Shown here piece after piece: positions 15,908 through 24,444 of a stretch of DNA of 64,000 nt. The DNA comes from CANKHJ01 sp035556495 (lineage in GTDB: Bacteria > Pseudomonadota > Alphaproteobacteria > Rhizobiales > Xanthobacteraceae): positions 4,307 to 68,306 of the forward strand of contig DATMEW010000045.1 of the NCBI GenBank assembly GCA_035556495.1. The letters are read 5' to 3'. The stretch's first letter is position 1. Each line of letters starts with the position of its first letter. The notes under the pieces were generated by a model, which was given only the letters and a program-made list of their open reading frames with translations, was not told where the DNA came from and did no database searches. The translations under genes and the position numbers were made by a program.

Positions 15908-18049
15908 ATGAAAAAGGTCGCGGTGGTCGGCGGAGGTCCCGGCGGGCTGTTCGCTGCGCGCATGTTGTCCGAAACATGCGGCGAGCTGTGCGATGTCACC
16001 ATCATCGAGGCGCAGGGACGCCTCGGCGGCAAGATCGTCACCCGCACGTTTTCGACGGCGCCGGTTCGATACGAGGCCGGCCTTGCCGAATTCTATGACT
16101 ATTCCCGCTTCGGCGTGGATCCGATCCGGGAACTGATCGGCAAGCTGGGCCTGAAAACGGTCGATATGGCGGGACCGACCGTCATCCTCGGCGACAAGAT
16201 CCTCAAGACCGATCGCGACATCCGGACGAAGCTGGGCGAGGCCGCGGCAATCGCGATCGATGCTTTTCATGACCGCTGCGAGGAGCTTTATGCCTCCGAA
16301 GATTATTACGAGACCTATTGGCGGGACGACAACGAACACCCGCTCGCGGACCGGCGGTTCTCGGATCTCCTGAACGAAATTCCGAACGAACTGGCCCGGC
16401 GCTATGTTGCGACCGCAGTGCATTCCGACGTTGCCGCGCCGCCGCATCTGACCAACGCGCTGAACGGCGTGAAGAACGTCCTGATGGACAACGACGCCTA
16501 TATGCGCCTCTACGGCATCGAGGGCGGCAACGAACGGCTCATCGAGCGCCTGGTGGAAACCAATACGGCTCGCGTGCGCCTGAACAGCCGGGTTCTGCGC
16601 GTGGCCAAGGCGGACGAATCCTATCGGCTGACGATCCAGGCGAACGGCGCGACCACGGAGGAGGATTTCGATTTCGTTCTGCTCGCGCTGCCGAACATCT
16701 GGCTCCAGGGCATCGATTTCGTCGGCCGGCGTCTGCGCAAGGCCATGGAAGCCCATCTCGCGCATTATGATCGTCCCGCCCATTACCTGCGAGTGAACGT
16801 GCTGTTCAAGACCCCGTTCTGGCGCCAGCGCGTCAAGGGCGCGTTCTTCATGCAGGACGCCTTCGGCGGCGTCTGCCTTTATGACGAAGGCGTTCGCTAT
16901 CCCGATCAGACCCATGGTTCGCTCGGCTGGCTGATCTCCGGCAACGACGCCATGGCGATGGCCAATCTCAGCGACGAGGAGATCGTCGCCCGGGCGCTCG
17001 ATCAGTTGCCGCCGCAACTCGCCCATGGCCGAGACGAGGTGCTGGAATCGCGCGTTCAGCGCTGGATGGGCGCGGTGAACGCCATTCCGGGCGGGCATCC
17101 GGTGCATGAACTGCAAAAGCGTCATCAGCCGGAGCCGAAAGATCATCCCGGCCTGATCACGATCGGCGACTATCTGTTCGACTCCACCGTGAACGCGGTG
17201 CATGATTCCGCTGAGTTCGGCGCCGGTATCATCATGACCGAGGTTCGTCGTGCGCATTATATGCTGGCCGAAGACGATCTCGTGCCGTCGGAGGCGAATG
17301 ACGGGGCGCTCGGCGCCGATTATCACGACGCCTATGCCGGCGACATGACTTACGAGGATTCATTCGCAGAGTATTTCTGCGAGTATTATACGACCGACCT
17401 CATCAAGACGATCTGGGGCCGCAAGCCGCCCTACAAGCTGCTCGATGTCGGCAGCGCCACCGGCATCACCATCGAGCTGTTCGACAAGCTCGGCGTCGAG
17501 GCCTGGGGCGTGGAGAATTCCGCCCATATCCATGCGCGGACGCTTGAAAAGTGGAAGCATCGCAACTTTCTCGGCGATGTCCGCGCGCTGCCGTTCGAGG
17601 ATAATTCGTTCGATTTCGTGTATGATACCTGCCTCTGCTATCTGCCCGAGGAAGATCTCGATACGGCGATTTCCGAGCTGTTCCGGGTTGCGAAAACCGG
17701 TGTGTTCTTCGGCGGCATCACGTCGGACATGACGCGGGAGGTGATCGAACGGCATGAGCTGTTCCGCGGCGTTCAGAGCCTGATGACCGCGTGGGAATGG
17801 GCCGAACGCTTCACCAAGAACGGCTTCCGCATGGCGATCGTGAACCCGAAGACCCTGAAGAAGGCATGGAAGATCGAGTGCGAGTCCAACGAAGGGGACT
17901 TCCCCTGGTATCCGGACATGCGCACGATGCGCTCCTGCTTTTATACCAAGCCGCAAGCCACGGCGGCGTTGCAGGCTGCGGGGATCGAGGTGCGTGCGGC
18001 GCCTGTCCGCAGCGGAGCCGACAGCGGAGAGCTGATCGGGCTGCGGTAG
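15908..18049 (+). CDS. Fusion: FAD-dependent amine-oxidase-like domain + SAM-dependent methyltransferase
   Basis: A 713-aa two-domain enzyme. Residues 1 to about 455 form a flavoprotein of the amine oxidase / protoporphyrinogen-oxidase-like superfamily: the dinucleotide motif VVGGGPGGLFAARML is at the very N-terminus, EAQGRLGGK follows at about residue 37, and the C-terminal FAD-closing segment TIGDYLFDSTVNAVHDSAEFG is near residue 420. After a linker of about 50 acidic residues, a class I methyltransferase begins: motif I LLDVGSATG at about residue 510, an acidic VEN as the SAM-ribose ligand, then DVRALPFEDNSFDFVYD and LPEEDLDTAISELFRV. The ATG is chosen because the Rossmann strand begins at once. 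An ABC exporter gene follows after 24 bases. Substrate unknown; one protein could oxidise and methylate the same molecule before export. Confidence 0.85.
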   Translation: MKKVAVVGGGPGGLFAARMLSETCGELCDVTIIEAQGRLGGKIVTRTFSTAPVRYEAGLAEFYDYSRFGVDPIRELIGKLGLKTVDMAGPTVILGDKILKTDRDIRTKLGEAAAIAIDAFHDRCEELYASEDYYETYWRDDNEHPLADRRFSDLLNEIPNELARRYVATAVHSDVAAPPHLTNALNGVKNVLMDNDAYMRLYGIEGGNERLIERLVETNTARVRLNSRVLRVAKADESYRLTIQANGATTEEDFDFVLLALPNIWLQGIDFVGRRLRKAMEAHLAHYDRPAHYLRVNVLFKTPFWRQRVKGAFFMQDAFGGVCLYDEGVRYPDQTHGSLGWLISGNDAMAMANLSDEEIVARALDQLPPQLAHGRDEVLESRVQRWMGAVNAIPGGHPVHELQKRHQPEPKDHPGLITIGDYLFDSTVNAVHDSAEFGAGIIMTEVRRAHYMLAEDDLVPSEANDGALGADYHDAYAGDMTYEDSFAEYFCEYYTTDLIKTIWGRKPPYKLLDVGSATGITIELFDKLGVEAWGVENSAHIHARTLEKWKHRNFLGDVRALPFEDNSFDFVYDTCLCYLPEEDLDTAISELFRVAKTGVFFGGITSDMTREVIERHELFRGVQSLMTAWEWAERFTKNGFRMAIVNPKTLKKAWKIECESNEGDFPWYPDMRTMRSCFYTKPQATAALQAAGIEVRAAPVRSGADSGELIGLR

Positions 18050-18073
18050 CTGCCTCGGCTGGAGGCGAGCATC

Positions 18074-19894
18074 GTGAGCGGTCAGGAGACAGGAACTGAG
18101 CCGGACGAAGATCTGGCTCAGTATATCGGCGACGAAGATGAAGACGAGGAATTGCAGCCGGGCCAGCTCGGCCGCATGGTGCGATTCCTTCGCCCGTATT
18201 TCAAACCTTATGCCAGGACGCTCTGGGCCGTCGGCGGGCTGCTGCTGCTCCAGACCATCCTCAACGCATCATTCCCCATCGCCACTCGCTATCTGATCGA
18301 CGACGGACTCGTCGAGCGGAACTGGGATGCGCTGGTCACCGTATTGATCTTCCTGGGCTTCGCGGCGCTCGCCGTTTCGCTGGTCGCCATCCTCAACGAT
18401 TATCTCTTTGCGCGCCTTGCAGCGAATGTCGTGAAAGATCTGCGCGGCGCGCTGTTCGAACATATCCAGCGCCTGCCGATGCCGTATTTCCAGCGCACGG
18501 CCTCGGGGCAACTGCTATCGAGATTCTCCGGGGATATCGTCGCCACGGAGACGCTGCTGGTGCATCTGGTGACCGGCCTGATGATGCCGCTGCTGGAGGT
18601 GATCTATGCGACGGCTCTGATGTTCTATTTCAACGTCTGGCTCGGCCTGATCGGGCTGTCGGTCTTTCCGATGATCCTGCTCGGCCCGCGGCTCTTTTCA
18701 GGCCGCGCTTTTGGACTGTCCTATGAGAAGCGCAGCCGCGAGGCGGACCTTCTGTCGGCGGCGCATGAGAATGTCACAGCGCAGCCCGTCGTTCAGGCTT
18801 TCGGCCTTCAGGCTCAGGCGATCTCCCGCTACCGGCACCGCAATCTCGAATGGGTCCGGTATGCCTTCCGGATGAATTTCTTCGCCGGTCTGGCGGAAAG
18901 CTCCGCCTATATGGGCGTGTATGTGATCCATGTCGTCATCGTCGGGCTGGGGGCCTATTGGGCTTATAGCGATGTGATCTCGATCGGGACGCTGGTGGCT
19001 TTCGAGGCGATGTTCATCTCGATGGGATATGCGCTCACCGATGTCTCCCAGTTTATCCCGACGCTGGCTCAGGCGGCCGGCTCCGTGCAGCATCTGGAAG
19101 AAGTATTCGATGAACCCCGGAGCATTTCCGATGCGCCCGGCGCGCGGGTCGCGCCGCGCATGGAGTCATCCCTGCGGGTCGAGAATGTCAGTTTTGCTTA
19201 TCCGGACGGCCGGCAGGCGTTGCAGGATGTCAGTTTCGCAGTCGGGAAGAACAGCTATGTCGCGCTGGTCGGCCGGTCGGGGTCCGGCAAGAGCACGCTG
19301 CTCAGCCTGCTGCTGCGTTTCTATGATCCGACCGCAGGCCGGCTGACGCTGGACGGCGTCGATCTGCGGGAGATCACCCAGGACTCCCTGCGCAGCCAGA
19401 TCGGCATCGTGTTTCAGGACAGCTTTCTCTTCAATGCGTCGATCATCGACAATGTCCGAGTCGGCAAGGCCGACGCGACGCCGGATGAGGTGAGGGCGGC
19501 GCTGCAATCCGCCGAAATCTGGGAAGCGGTGCAGGCGCTGCCGGCGGGTCTTGAAACCATCGTCGGGGAGCGCGGGGGACGCCTCTCCGGCGGGCAGCGC
19601 CAGCGGATCGCCATCGCGCGCGCCCTGGTGCGCGATCCGGAGATCCTCATTCTCGATGAGGCGACCAGCGCTCTCGATGCCGTCGCCGAAGCCGCCATCA
19701 ACATCACGCTGGAACGCGTTGCGCGAAGCCGGACCGTCATCAACGTCACACATCGCCTGAGCAACGTGACCGGCGCGGACCGGATCGTGCTTCTTCAGGA
19801 TGGCCGTATCGTCGCGACCGGCGACCACCCCACGCTGCTGGCGGCGCATGGAGCTTATGCTGCCCTCTGGCGGGCCCAGCAGCGCGACGCCTGA
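18074..19894 (+). CDS. ABC exporter, fused permease/ATPase half-transporter
   Basis: Half-transporter of 606 aa of the MsbA/multidrug type, working as a homodimer in the inner membrane. An acidic N-terminal tail (DEDEDEELQPG) precedes six transmembrane helices (about residues 50-330) and a nucleotide-binding domain: Walker A GRSGSGKST (about 401), Q-loop IGIVFQDSFLFNAS, signature LSGGQRQR (about 504), Walker B ILILDEATSALD and H-loop VTHRLS. The GTG start is preceded by GGAGG eight bases upstream, only 24 bases after the oxidase-methyltransferase stop, so the two are almost surely one operon. No lipid A or peptidase domain marks a specific cargo; the partner enzyme suggests a modified small metabolite. 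Confidence 0.92.
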   Translation: MSGQETGTEPDEDLAQYIGDEDEDEELQPGQLGRMVRFLRPYFKPYARTLWAVGGLLLLQTILNASFPIATRYLIDDGLVERNWDALVTVLIFLGFAALAVSLVAILNDYLFARLAANVVKDLRGALFEHIQRLPMPYFQRTASGQLLSRFSGDIVATETLLVHLVTGLMMPLLEVIYATALMFYFNVWLGLIGLSVFPMILLGPRLFSGRAFGLSYEKRSREADLLSAAHENVTAQPVVQAFGLQAQAISRYRHRNLEWVRYAFRMNFFAGLAESSAYMGVYVIHVVIVGLGAYWAYSDVISIGTLVAFEAMFISMGYALTDVSQFIPTLAQAAGSVQHLEEVFDEPRSISDAPGARVAPRMESSLRVENVSFAYPDGRQALQDVSFAVGKNSYVALVGRSGSGKSTLLSLLLRFYDPTAGRLTLDGVDLREITQDSLRSQIGIVFQDSFLFNASIIDNVRVGKADATPDEVRAALQSAEIWEAVQALPAGLETIVGERGGRLSGGQRQRIAIARALVRDPEILILDEATSALDAVAEAAINITLERVARSRTVINVTHRLSNVTGADRIVLLQDGRIVATGDHPTLLAAHGAYAALWRAQQRDA

Positions 19895-19903
19895 AAAATG
19901 AGA

Positions 19904-19933
19904 GGGCGCGCTACCGGTGAGGATAGCGCGCCC
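19904..19933 (-). terminator. Strong hairpin terminator between convergent genes
   Basis: Perfect 10-bp stem GGGCGCGCTA (19904-19913) / TAGCGCGCCC (19924-19933) with a 10-base loop. On the minus strand it is followed by TCTCATTTTTC, so it best terminates the Rieske oxygenase transcript; it may also stop the exporter transcript. Confidence 0.8.
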
Positions 19934-19959
19934 GAAAGTCGTGCCGGCCAGGGCCGGCG

Positions 19960-21279
19960 TTATTCGGCTGCGAGCCGCAGCGCGCCGGTGGGATTGTCGG
20001 AGCCCCGAACCTCGTTGGCGTAGGATTCCAGCCAGCCCACCGTCTTGGGGCCGACGAAGTCGCCACTGCGGGCGCCGAGATATGTCTCGGGATTGTCGAC
20101 GCCGGGAGGGGTGATGCCGGCTTCTGCGGCCCGGGCGGCCTGGATGATGCGACGCCGCGTGCGGCCGATCATGAGGTCGCTGATCGCAAGATGCTCCTTG
20201 GAGTGATCGACGATGCCGCCCATGCTCTCCGTCAGCGCCTGATCCTGGAGATGGATGCCGGTGATGCCGGAATAGTTCTTGCCGCTGCGCTGGGCGTCGC
20301 GGTCGATCAGGTAGTCGTTGCTCGCATTGGCCGCGAGGCGCCAGCGGCCGAACCAGCTCGTATCGTTCGGCAGATAGTTCATGCCCATTTCCGCGCCGGG
20401 AATGAGCGTGCCGTCCTTCATCTTGCGCAGGCCCGGCGTGTTCTTCTTCCAGGATACATGGAAGAACATGGTGTGGGTGTCGTCCATCGGCACCCAGGCG
20501 CGGGCGATGATGTGGTCCTTGAAGAAGCCGTCCGGCGGCATCGTCCAGAACGGGAACAGGAAGTGCGCGAAGCGCCAGTAGGTGGAGTTCTCGTCCGCCG
20601 GCCGGTGCGCGGCATACATCGTGCCCCAGTCGGTATCGGCCACATGGTATTCAGGGGTTTTGTTGATGAGCGCGAGGCGGCCCATGCTGGTCTGGTCGAC
20701 CTCCTCGGGCGTCACGCCGCCGATATGCAGGAAGCCGAAATGGGAGGTGTCGATGTCGCCTTCCAGGGCCTGAAGCCAGTTGCACTCGCGCTGGGCGCAG
20801 AACAGCATCCGGTCTTCCTCGGGCAGCAGCACCGGCTCGAACAGCGGCAGCGCCGGCGGCTCCTCGCGGCTGCCCATATAGGTCCAGACCAGCCCGTTGC
20901 GCTCGACGGTCGGATAAGCCTTGACCTTCACTTTCTGCGGGAAAGCCTGATGCGGCGGGACGTTCGGCATGTCGATGCAGTTGCCGTCGACGTCGAATTT
21001 CCAGCCGTGATAGGTGCAGCGGATGCCGGCTTCCTCGTTGCGGCCATAGAACAGCGACGCGCAGCGATGCGGACAGGCATGGTCGATGATGCCGACGCGG
21101 CCGTTGGTGTCGCGGAAGGCGAGCAGCTTCTCGCCGAGCAGCATCAGCCGCGTCGGGTCTCCGTCCGCGGTGAGTTCGCGGGACATGATTGCCGGCACCC
21201 AGTATTCGCGCATCATGTTGCCGAGGGGCGTTCCGGGGCCGACGCGGGTCAGCAGTTCGCTGTCTGAATATGAAGTCAT
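19960..21279 (-). CDS. Rieske non-heme iron oxygenase, phthalate-dioxygenase type (alpha subunit)
   Basis: Ring-hydroxylating or demethylating oxygenase of 439 aa. The N-terminal Rieske domain has CPHRC (C69, H71) and CTYHGWKF (C88, H91), the four [2Fe-2S] ligands. The catalytic domain has DTSHFGFLH, the D-x2-H-x4-H mononuclear iron motif, and QDQALTESMGGIVDHSKEHL, a hallmark of the phthalate 4,5-dioxygenase / vanillate-demethylase branch. Such enzymes need a ferredoxin-type reductase; none is adjacent, so electrons must come from elsewhere. A MarR regulator is 39 bases upstream of its start on the same strand, suggesting substrate-responsive control. The substrate is probably an aromatic acid, ether or quaternary amine. 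Confidence 0.92.
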   Translation of the reverse strand: MTSYSDSELLTRVGPGTPLGNMMREYWVPAIMSRELTADGDPTRLMLLGEKLLAFRDTNGRVGIIDHACPHRCASLFYGRNEEAGIRCTYHGWKFDVDGNCIDMPNVPPHQAFPQKVKVKAYPTVERNGLVWTYMGSREEPPALPLFEPVLLPEEDRMLFCAQRECNWLQALEGDIDTSHFGFLHIGGVTPEEVDQTSMGRLALINKTPEYHVADTDWGTMYAAHRPADENSTYWRFAHFLFPFWTMPPDGFFKDHIIARAWVPMDDTHTMFFHVSWKKNTPGLRKMKDGTLIPGAEMGMNYLPNDTSWFGRWRLAANASNDYLIDRDAQRSGKNYSGITGIHLQDQALTESMGGIVDHSKEHLAISDLMIGRTRRRIIQAARAAEAGITPPGVDNPETYLGARSGDFVGPKTVGWLESYANEVRGSDNPTGALRLAAE

Positions 21280-21318
21280 GATCGGTTTCCGTTTCTGTTG
21301 GTTGGAGGTCGCGTCAAG

Positions 21319-21843
21319 TCAGGCCGGCGCGCCGGCTGGCTCGGTTTCGGTGATGTCGGAGGATGCGGCCGCCGGCCGCGTGGAGCCTTGGGCGAGGTGC
21401 TGGGCCTGCGCGGTGAGAATGTCGACGCAGGCCAGGAATGTGTCCCGCTGTTCGGGCGTCAGCACCTGAAGCCAGTCCCGGTTGCGCGCCACGGCGGCGC
21501 TGAGCATACGCGCATGGAGGGCCTTGCCCGCCGGCGTGGTGCGTACGATGGTGGAGCGCTGGTCGCTGGGGTCGCTGTATTTCTCGAACAGGCCGAGATC
21601 GATCAGACTGGAAACGATGCGGCTGGCGTGGCTTTTCTCGATCCCGGTCTGGCGGCAGATCTCGCCGAAGCGGGTGTCGCCCTGGGACCCGACCAGCCCG
21701 ACGAGACGGCATTGCAGAATGCCGAGGCCGAACGCGCGGCGGAAATCCGCGTCGGCATGCCGCTCCGCCAGCCGCGCCAGCAACTCCAGCCGGAACGACG
21801 GCAGCCGGTGAAAGCCCTCCGATGGCCTGTCGGCGCCCGCCAT
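21319..21843 (-). CDS. MarR family transcriptional regulator
   Basis: Winged-helix regulator of 174 aa. The MarR fold is seen in LGILQCRLVGLVGSQGDTRFGEICRQTG with the recognition helix around IEKSHASRIVSSLIDLGLFE, and the wing SDPSDQRSTIVRTTPAG. The ATG at 21843 follows AAGGAG; an in-frame ATG at 21906 would overlap the probable operator. It is transcribed just ahead of the Rieske oxygenase and probably represses itself and that gene until an aromatic ligand binds. Confidence 0.88.
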   Translation of the reverse strand: MAGADRPSEGFHRLPSFRLELLARLAERHADADFRRAFGLGILQCRLVGLVGSQGDTRFGEICRQTGIEKSHASRIVSSLIDLGLFEKYSDPSDQRSTIVRTTPAGKALHARMLSAAVARNRDWLQVLTPEQRDTFLACVDILTAQAQHLAQGSTRPAAASSDITETEPAGAPA

Positions 21844-21890
21844 GTCGCGCTCCTTGGTGGTTCGAAGATCGTTGTCTTTAGCAACTATTA

Positions 21891-21901
21891 TTCGGACCGA
21901 A
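21891..21901. promoter_or_regulatory. Possible operator upstream of the MarR gene
   Basis: TTCGGACCGAA is an 11-base palindrome 48 bases upstream of the MarR start, with a second inverted repeat GTTG/CAAC at 21871-21884. The patch is AT-richer than its surroundings, as promoters here tend to be. A MarR binding site is a reasonable guess, without direct proof. Confidence 0.35.
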
Positions 21902-22022
21902 CGCACTTCGAGTCAAGATCAATTCTAAGGAAGGCGCGGCAAATTTCAGAATCGATTCACGGGATCGGTTCCGGTGAAAAGTTCGTGCGCGGGCCCGTCG
22001 CAGCAGCCGCTTCAAACGCGGC

Positions 22023-22049
22023 GGGGCCGTCCATTGGGCGGACGGCCCC
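22023..22049 (-). terminator. Hairpin after the Bug-family binding-protein gene
   Basis: GGGGCCGTCC (22023-22032) and GGACGGCCCC (22040-22049) make a perfect 10-bp stem with a 7-base loop, about 60 bases beyond the stop of the gene at 22110. The U-tract is poor (CGCGTTTG), so termination may need help. Confidence 0.6.
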
Positions 22050-22109
22050 GGTCTGGATATACGGCTCGGGCCGGCCTCAAGGCAGGCCCTGCCCAAGCCA
22101 CTTAATTTG

Positions 22110-23087
22110 TCAGTTGATTTTTGGGATGTTGAATTTATTCAGGATTTCACCCGTCTCCTTGCGCTCCACCGCGACGGTGGCCGCAAAAGTCTTTGCATTG
22201 GTGATGCGCGTTTCGATCAACTGGCTGGCAAGGAACTCTTGCAGCTTCGGCCCCTCCAGGGCCTTGGCGAGGGCCGAGTTGATGTTGTCGATGATCGGCT
22301 GTGGCGTTCCGCCCGGCGCGAACAGCCCCATCCAGGTCTGGATCGGATAATTGCCGAGCCCGGCCTCCTGATAGGTCGGAACATTGCCGATCAGCGGCGA
22401 GCGCTTCGACGCATCGAGCGTCATGATCTTGCCCTTGCTGTCGTTGGGGTTGTCCGCCCAGTTGCCAAGCGCCGTCCATGTCATCTGGATTTCGTTGTTC
22501 ACCAGCGCCGCGACGAGTTCGTTCGCACCCTTGTAGGCGACCTCGGTGATGTTCGTGCCCCAGCGTTCGTTGAGGTAATGGCGGAAGACGTTGGCGCTGC
22601 TGGCCGGCCCATAAGTGCCGAAGTTGAGTTTACCGGAATTGGCGCGGGCATAGTCGCGCAGATCGTCAATGGTCTTGATCGGAAGCTTTGGAGACGCCAC
22701 GAGCCCGCCGGTGAGCATGCCGAGGTTGATGATGGGCGCGAAATCCCTTTCGACGTTATACGGGATATTCTCGATGAGATGCGGATTGAACGTCAGCGTC
22801 GAGGTGGTGAAGATGCAGAGCGTATAGCCATCCGGCCGCGCATGGCGGCAGGCTTCCGCCGCCGGCATGAAATTGGCACCCGGCCGGTTCTCCATGATCC
22901 AGGTCTGGCCCATGATGGCCGAGGCATCCGCCGCGATCCGCCGCGAGATGACATCCGTGAGCGAGCCCGGCGGCACCGGCACGATGACGCGGATGGCCTT
23001 GCTTGGATAATCCTGCGCAGCAGCCGGTGTGTTGCCTGCCGCAAACGCGATGATGGCGGCGATTGCCGCCGCGAACGAGCCTATCAT
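22110..23087 (-). CDS. Tripartite tricarboxylate transporter substrate-binding protein (Bug/TctC family)
   Basis: Periplasmic Bug-type receptor of 325 aa with a signal peptide (cleavage near AAAQ-DYPS, residues 24-26). Landmarks: YPSKAIRVIVPVPPGS, GQTWIMENRPGANF, ARPDGYTLCIFTTST and YKGANELVAALVNNEIQ. Bug proteins bind carboxylates, amino acids or aromatic acids; the TctAB permease genes are not here, as is usual for orphan Bug genes. It lies between the MarR/Rieske genes and an alpha/beta hydrolase gene, and may deliver the aromatic acid those enzymes degrade. Confidence 0.9.
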   Translation of the reverse strand: MIGSFAAAIAAIIAFAAGNTPAAAQDYPSKAIRVIVPVPPGSLTDVISRRIAADASAIMGQTWIMENRPGANFMPAAEACRHARPDGYTLCIFTTSTLTFNPHLIENIPYNVERDFAPIINLGMLTGGLVASPKLPIKTIDDLRDYARANSGKLNFGTYGPASSANVFRHYLNERWGTNITEVAYKGANELVAALVNNEIQMTWTALGNWADNPNDSKGKIMTLDASKRSPLIGNVPTYQEAGLGNYPIQTWMGLFAPGGTPQPIIDNINSALAKALEGPKLQEFLASQLIETRITNAKTFAATVAVERKETGEILNKFNIPKIN

Positions 23088-23294
23088 TGCTTTTCCCTCC
23101 CAGTATGTCGGCTGTTATGGGGAAATTATTGCTTGGATTGGCGGAGAGCGCCAGCCTCGGAGAGGGAGTGTCCGGCGAATAGTGGCGATGAGCCGCGGGG
23201 TTCGGATTGTCGGCCTCGCGGCCGATGGCTTCCCGCGCTGTTCGAGGATAGGGAAGGAGCCGATGATGCCCGCTTTGCGCGAAAGACGAATGAG

Positions 23295-24179
23295 ATGAGC
23301 GATCCCAGTCTGTGGAATCTGTTTCAGGGGCATGAACTGCAACAGGGCTATGTCCAGGCCGATGGCCTGCGCACGCGCTATGTCCGGGCCGGCAAGGGGC
23401 CCGCGCTGCTGATGCTGCACGGCAATGGCGGGCATCTGGAAGCGAATATGCGCGCCATGGCGCAGCTCATGAGCGAGTTCACCGTCTATGCCATCGACAT
23501 GGTCGCCCATGGCTATACGGATGCGCCATCCGGCCGGGTGGGCCCGCAAACCTATGTCGATCACGTCCGCGGCTTCCTCGACGCGATGGATATCACCCGT
23601 GCGCATATCGCCGGCGTGTCGCTGGGGGCGCGTGTCGCGCTGTGGACCGCGCTCGTCCATCCCGAACGGGTGATGACGGTCATCGCCAATACAGGCTTGC
23701 CGCTCGCGCCGGCGGACGAGGCTTCGGCGGCGGAAATGCGCGCGGCCCAGCAGCGCTCCCTGAAGGTCACGGAAGCCCTGACGCAGGAGAACATGCTGGC
23801 CCGGCTGCGCGGGGTGATCGGAGACGACCGCAACATTCCCGATGAACTGGTGGAATGCCGCATGCGCATCTATGCCCAGCCGGGGCGCGCCGACGTCATC
23901 AAGGCCCTGCATTTTCAGAACTACGAGGACATGCTGACTTCGGCGAACCGGCCGCCATGGTTCGGTCCCGAGGTTCTGAAGGCGATCGGAATTCCCGTGC
24001 TGGTGGTCTGGACGGAGCAGAATCCTGGCCATGACGTCGATCTCGCCCGGGCAGCGGCGGAAACCTTTCCCAACGGCCGGCTGGTCGTGATCCCGGACGC
24101 CAAGCATTGGCCGCAGTGGGAAAATGCTGACGCGTTCGTGAACGCGGTCCGGAATTTTCTGGCGGCGAATCCGGTCTGA
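23295..24179 (+). CDS. Alpha/beta hydrolase (meta-cleavage-product-hydrolase-like)
   Basis: Alpha/beta-fold hydrolase of 294 aa. HGNGGHLEANMRAMA provides the oxyanion segment, GVSLGAR the nucleophile elbow (Ser near residue 108), the acid is probably in VVWTEQNPGHD, and the catalytic His in PDAKHWPQWE. The family includes 2-hydroxymuconate-semialdehyde hydrolases, epoxide hydrolases and esterases. The ATG at 23295 is chosen since upstream sequence in the frame is antisense to the Bug gene region. Divergent from the Bug gene; co-function with the Rieske oxygenase is inferred from position only. Confidence 0.85.
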   Translation: MSDPSLWNLFQGHELQQGYVQADGLRTRYVRAGKGPALLMLHGNGGHLEANMRAMAQLMSEFTVYAIDMVAHGYTDAPSGRVGPQTYVDHVRGFLDAMDITRAHIAGVSLGARVALWTALVHPERVMTVIANTGLPLAPADEASAAEMRAAQQRSLKVTEALTQENMLARLRGVIGDDRNIPDELVECRMRIYAQPGRADVIKALHFQNYEDMLTSANRPPWFGPEVLKAIGIPVLVVWTEQNPGHDVDLARAAAETFPNGRLVVIPDAKHWPQWENADAFVNAVRNFLAANPV

Positions 24180-24272
24180 GCACCGTCGCGCGGTAACATC
24201 AGGATTTGAAGCTGGTCCCGCGGTTTCGGCGGCCGGCTTGTCCCGATCGTGCCGGTATTGGCGCCCAATAGA

Positions 24273-24309
24273 TTAGAACCTTCCTAAAACATTGATATGG
24301 CGGGATAAT
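24273..24309 (+). promoter_or_regulatory. Candidate promoter with an ICE-like (Irr) box
   Basis: TTAGAA-N3-TCCTAA (24273-24287) is an imperfect inverted repeat close to the iron control element TTAGAA-N3-TTCTAA bound by Irr in Rhizobiales. It overlaps a possible -35 (TTCCTA, 24281-24286), 17 bases from a good -10 (GATAAT, 24304-24309). The PepSY/flavoreductase operon starts 135 bases later. Iron control fits the inferred role, but one half-site base deviates. Confidence 0.35.
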
Positions 24310-24444
24310 TTTTGCTCGGCTAAAAGGTCGCGGGGGTCTGGCCGTGGCGATGGAGCCGAGGTGGCGCCTTGAAAATCAAGTCATGGAGATCGACGGTGCC
24401 AGTGCTTTCGCGCAAGTCGAGGCTGGCGCGGATATCGGCAGCGT

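Noticed and set aside
24369..24444. Small gene before the PepSY operon
   Set aside because: The frame shifts into antisense of the PepSY gene with an unlikely product; treated as leader.
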